A stretch of 64,000 nt of DNA from PNNG01 sp046291695 (GTDB lineage: Bacteria > Bacteroidota > Bacteroidia > UBA7662): NCBI GenBank assembly GCA_046291695.1, contig JBKBSO010000008.1, forward strand, positions 62,001 through 126,000, in the 5' to 3' direction. Shown piece by piece: positions 61,261 to 64,000 of this stretch. A model generated the notes under the pieces. It searched no databases, had not been told where the DNA came from, and saw nothing but the letters and a program-made list of their open reading frames with translations. The position numbers were made by a program, and so were the translations under genes. Position 1 is the stretch's first letter; every line of letters starts with the position of its first letter.

Positions 61261-63294
61261 ATGAAAGCATTTGCATCCTTTGCACTTTTGTTTATCATGC
61301 TGCTGCTTGGGCTACAGGCTTGGGCTCAGTTTGAAGAAAAAACGATTAACGTTGGTAATATTGGCCTGAACGTATCTAATGCAGGTACCGTTGGCAGACC
61401 AAATGTCCGTAACGATCCGCAAGGACCACCATCCATGGAATATCCCCGTGGCTCGGGGGTTGAACACCTTTTTGAGGCGGGTTTATGGATAGGTGCTATA
61501 AAAAATGGCCAAATTTCGGTATCAACCGGGGCTGTAGACGACGCCTCAGGGTATGCCGTTGGTAAATCAGGTTTTGAGTTCACACCCATGCCCGGCATGC
61601 CTGTAATTAGCCGTTCGAGTCTGCCAGGGAGTGAATTCTTTAGCACCGCAGCCATTTCGCACCAAGAATATGTACTCAATTTTACCGATGAATTTACCAT
61701 CGTTCCGGGCTCAAACCAACCCATTAACAACCATCTTATCCCCCTCAATGCACGTGTAAGGCTAGAAACCTACGCCTGGAACTTCCCTTTTGCCGACTAT
61801 TTCGTAATCCTCAACTACACCATTACCAATAACGACAATGTACCCTGGGACAGCGTATGGGTGGGGCAATGGAGCGATTTGGTGGTTCGAAACGTCAAAG
61901 TAACCAACGACCGGGGAGGAGCATTTTTCAATAAAGGGAGTCTTGGCTTTGATGATACCCTACATGCCATGTATGCGTATGACGTCATTGGTGACCGACC
62001 TTTTACCAATTCGTATGGTGCATTGCAGTTTTTAGGCATCTTGTTCAAAGACCAATACATTCACCCAAACAACCCAAATACCCCTTTTGCCCGCATAAAT
62101 GGCAATTATTGGCTATATAACGTGGCGGCTCCAGCCAACGATCTGCAGCGGTATGACCGAATGAAAACCATGGGCAACTTCGGGGCCAGTGCCAATTTAC
62201 AAACACCGGGAAATAGGGTTCAGTTAATTGCCGGAGGCCCCATCGCCAGGGTAGAGCCCGGGGAATCTTTCAGTTTGGTGATGGCAGCCGCTTGCGCCCC
62301 GCAACTTGATGATACCCCACTCGACACTTGGTACGCACGTTCAGTGCTTCGCTCAAATTTGGGTTGGGCTAAACGAACCTTCGTAGGCGAAGACACGAAT
62401 GAAAATGGCATCCTGGACCCGGGTGAAGACCTGAATGGCAATGGCGTACTCGATCGCTACATTCTCCCTGAACCTCCTCCCCCTCCAAAAGTACGTTTTG
62501 AACCAAGCGAGAATAAAGTTACCGTTTATTGGGATCGTTTATCGGAAGATGCAATTGATCCCATTACCAAGATTCAGGACTTTGAAGGCTACCGGGTTTA
62601 CAGAACCAAGCCTGGCGACGATTTACGACCAAACTTATTGGCAAATGCCTCCCTTATTGGCCAATGGGACAAACCAGGCAATGCCGTAGGATTTAACAAT
62701 GGTTTTGATGCCATTAGACTTAACACGCCTATCAAATTCCCTGAAGACACGGTTGAGTATTGGTATAAATATGAAGCAGAAAATGTTTTGAATGGCTGGC
62801 AATATATGTACATCGTTACTGCCTTCGATGAAGGAGATGCCTCCATCGGTTTGGAATCCCTTGAATCGTCACTCATACAAAACGCCTATCGTGTATTTGC
62901 AGGTACCGAAGCTGGAAGCCTTAAGGATCGTAAGGTCGGCGTGTACCCCAACCCCTATCGTACAGGGGCTGCATGGGATGGCACTACATCACGTTCAAAA
63001 AAAATCACCTTTTATAACCTTCCCGAGCGTGCCGAAATTCGTGTTTACACCCTCAGCGGTGATGCGGTTGCAACACTTTTTCATGATTCAGACGCAGCCT
63101 TCAATGGCAGTACAATTGGTTGGTACAACAATTTCGGAGGGGATCCCAATCGTGTTGTTATGTCGGGAGGTGAACACTCCTGGGATGTGCTTTCCGACGA
63201 TAAGCAAAATTTGGCAAGTGGCCTCTACCTCTTCTCGGTAAAAGATTTAAAGACCAATGAGGTGCAAACAGGTAAGTTTGCCATTATCAAATAA
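61261..63294 (+). CDS. Large secreted protein with probable T9SS C-terminal domain
   Basis: The 677-residue protein has a signal peptide (KAFASFALLFIMLLLGLQAW, then AQ) and a beta-rich body. A calcium-loop-like stretch sits near residues 380-400 (GEDTNENGILDPGEDLNGNG), followed by a proline run (PEPPPPPK) and a fibronectin-III-like domain (about 405-540, KVTVYWDRLSEDAIDP; YMYIVTAFDEGD). The C-terminus (about 560-677) has VGVYPNPYRTGAAWDG, AEIRVYTLSGDAVATLF and NLASGLYLFSVKDLKTNEVQ, then FAIIK, which fits the FlgD-Ig or type A T9SS sorting domain. It is therefore likely moved to the surface or released. No enzyme domain was recognised. Confidence 0.8.
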   Translation: MKAFASFALLFIMLLLGLQAWAQFEEKTINVGNIGLNVSNAGTVGRPNVRNDPQGPPSMEYPRGSGVEHLFEAGLWIGAIKNGQISVSTGAVDDASGYAVGKSGFEFTPMPGMPVISRSSLPGSEFFSTAAISHQEYVLNFTDEFTIVPGSNQPINNHLIPLNARVRLETYAWNFPFADYFVILNYTITNNDNVPWDSVWVGQWSDLVVRNVKVTNDRGGAFFNKGSLGFDDTLHAMYAYDVIGDRPFTNSYGALQFLGILFKDQYIHPNNPNTPFARINGNYWLYNVAAPANDLQRYDRMKTMGNFGASANLQTPGNRVQLIAGGPIARVEPGESFSLVMAAACAPQLDDTPLDTWYARSVLRSNLGWAKRTFVGEDTNENGILDPGEDLNGNGVLDRYILPEPPPPPKVRFEPSENKVTVYWDRLSEDAIDPITKIQDFEGYRVYRTKPGDDLRPNLLANASLIGQWDKPGNAVGFNNGFDAIRLNTPIKFPEDTVEYWYKYEAENVLNGWQYMYIVTAFDEGDASIGLESLESSLIQNAYRVFAGTEAGSLKDRKVGVYPNPYRTGAAWDGTTSRSKKITFYNLPERAEIRVYTLSGDAVATLFHDSDAAFNGSTIGWYNNFGGDPNRVVMSGGEHSWDVLSDDKQNLASGLYLFSVKDLKTNEVQTGKFAIIK

Positions 63295-63319
63295 AGCGAG
63301 ACGAGCATAAGTAAAAAAA

Positions 63320-63352
63320 TAAAACGCTCCGGTTTTGACCGGAGCGTTTTGC
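63320..63352. terminator. Bidirectional terminator between the secreted-protein gene and ssb
   Basis: AAAACGCTCCGG-ttttga-CCGGAGCGTTTT is a near-perfect inverted repeat flanked by A and T runs. It can end both the plus-strand gene and the minus-strand ssb. Confidence 0.9.
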
Positions 63353-63354
63353 AA

Positions 63355-63705
63355 TTAAGCCGCTTCTGCTGTACGCTTGCCCAGCATCACAAAATCGCTG
63401 GCTACAATCTCGGTAATAAACTTCCGACTGCCATCTTTATCCTGATAGCTTCGGTTATTAATTTTACCTTCAATAGCCAATTCATTACCTTTTGCTAGGT
63501 ACTTCTCGGCCAGGGTAGCCAATCGGCCCCAACAAATCACCGAATGCCATTGGGTTTCGGATACCCGCTCCCCTTTGTCGTTCAGATAAGATTCATTCGT
63601 GGCCAAATTTAAGCGGGCCAACTTCTTTCCGGTGGTAGTTTCCTTCAAATCAGGATCCTTACCCAGGCGGCCAATCAAGCGCACCTGATTTCTCATGTTT
63701 GCCAT
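63355..63705 (-). CDS. ssb: Single-stranded DNA-binding protein, short form
   Basis: The 116-residue protein has a full OB-fold (NQVRLIGRLGKDPDLKETTT, LATNESYLNDKGERVSETQW and VICWGRLATLAEKYLAKGNE, then TEIVASDFVMLGKR). It stops right after the OB-fold (TAEAA), so the glycine-rich linker and the acidic tip ending in a DIPF-type motif, found in housekeeping SSB, are missing. A second Met at residue 4 (63696) could also be the start. It is probably an accessory paralogue; the genome should hold a longer SSB elsewhere. A 10-bp repeat block lies upstream. Confidence 0.92.
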   Translation of the reverse strand: MANMRNQVRLIGRLGKDPDLKETTTGKKLARLNLATNESYLNDKGERVSETQWHSVICWGRLATLAEKYLAKGNELAIEGKINNRSYQDKDGSRKFITEIVASDFVMLGKRTAEAA

Positions 63706-63796
63706 AGTTTTAAAGATTTTAGGTTTAAAAAAGAAACATACGAGCTGTTTTCGTAAAACAAAGCTGCAAACGGAATATTTGTTAGTCGTAATTTAA

Positions 63797-63846
63797 ACGT
63801 TTGTAAACGTAAGTAAGTGTTTGTAAACGTTTGTAAGCGTTTGTCA
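63797..63846. repeat. Five tandem 10-bp repeats between ssb and the zinc-ribbon gene
   Basis: Units with consensus ACGTTTGTAA run without gaps: ACGTTTGTAA, ACGTAAGTAA, GTGTTTGTAA, ACGTTTGTAA, GCGTTTGTCA. The 10-base period equals about one DNA turn, so any binding protein would touch the same face repeatedly. The stretch 63706-63880 otherwise holds no gene and no clear promoter. Confidence 0.75.
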
Positions 63847-63880
63847 ACGGATAAGAGATTTTCAACCAAAACCAACGATT

Positions 63881-64000
63881 ATGGAAACCAAACATTGTCT
63901 TGAGTGTGGAACACCACTCAAAGGTCGCCGTGATAAGAAATATTGCGACGACGCATGCCGGAATGCCCAGTACAACCGGGTGCATAGCCATGAGGTCTTG
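63881..64000 (+). CDS. Zinc-ribbon protein, cut by the window end
   Basis: The frame starts METKHCLECGTPLKGRRDKK and continues YCDDACRNAQYNRVHS to the window edge. Two pairs, CxxC and YCxxxC, followed by a basic Arg/Asn/Gln stretch, match the DUF2116-type zinc ribbons that Bacteroidota carry. The C-terminal part is not seen. It is divergent from ssb, with the 10-bp repeat block in between. Confidence 0.75.
   Translation, partial: METKHCLECGTPLKGRRDKKYCDDACRNAQYNRVHSHEVL

Noticed and set aside
63797..63846. A CRISPR array
   Set aside because: The repeats are 10 bases with no spacers, and no cas genes are present.

Overview
The window looks like chromosomal DNA of a free-living, probably aerobic member of the Bacteroidota outside the Bacteroides group. 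The evidence is the gene content: OmpA, TonB-receptor and GWxTD proteins, LytTR and propeller-kinase signalling, a small basic DUF4295 protein behind rpmB-rpmG, BshC for bacillithiol, and a T9SS-like C-terminus. Two promoter-like sites fit the Bacteroidota pattern TTTG-N19-TAnnTTTG, and almost no gene carries a Shine-Dalgarno sequence. Homogentisate and 4-hydroxyphenylpyruvate dioxygenases and cytochrome c maturation genes imply oxygen use. No phage, insertion sequence, CRISPR array, rRNA or tRNA was seen.

Layout. 1-2161 (minus): ECF sigma factor, membrane anti-sigma-like protein and a truncated outer-membrane barrel. 2254-6475 (plus): two S9 serine peptidases in tandem. 6476-7081: non-coding, with degenerate repeats. 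7082-10985 (minus): OmpA protein, metal-receptor-like protein and cystathionine beta-synthase. 11048-17629 (plus): glycosyltransferase, amidase, NfeD protease, then pyrG and yidC. 17852-24015 (plus): a tightly packed run with a small conserved protein, YceI, a propeller histidine kinase, a LytTR regulator, a cytochrome-like lipoprotein, an OB-fold protein and a second YceI. 24019-28584 (minus): bshC, rimO, ftsY, then a separate unit of DUF4295, rpmG and rpmB. 28702-33164 (plus): rocD, a small membrane protein, and an overlapping four-gene operon with a LolA-like protein, an apparently exported YidD and two paralogous TPR/membrane proteins. 33235-37392 (minus): TPR lipoprotein, thrS, infC, rpmI, rplT.

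37482-46561: TolB-like propeller, FecA-like receptor, the tyrosine catabolic pair hmgA-hppD, an SPFH lipoprotein, a voltage-gated channel with a zinc-ribbon tail, a membrane protein and a DsbA-family protein. 46563-52669 (minus): a tripartite RND efflux operon whose pump gene carries one frameshift. 52766-56698 (minus): gdhA, ccmD, ccmC, ccmB, xerD. 56750-61210: aroQ, then an envelope cluster (glycosyltransferase, lysophospholipid acyltransferase, GWxTD protein) and a divergent WbqC protein. 61261-64000: a large secreted protein, a short SSB, a 10-bp repeat block and the start of a zinc-ribbon gene.

Most of the window is ordinary core genome. The parts that most deserve a second look are infC, which has a strong Shine-Dalgarno sequence but no ATG, GTG or TTG start; the YidD operon at 30.5-33.2 kb; the YceI/kinase/cytochrome run at 18-24 kb; the RND frameshift; and two repeat-bearing intergenic stretches. 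Functions rest on recognising families by eye, since no database search was possible.
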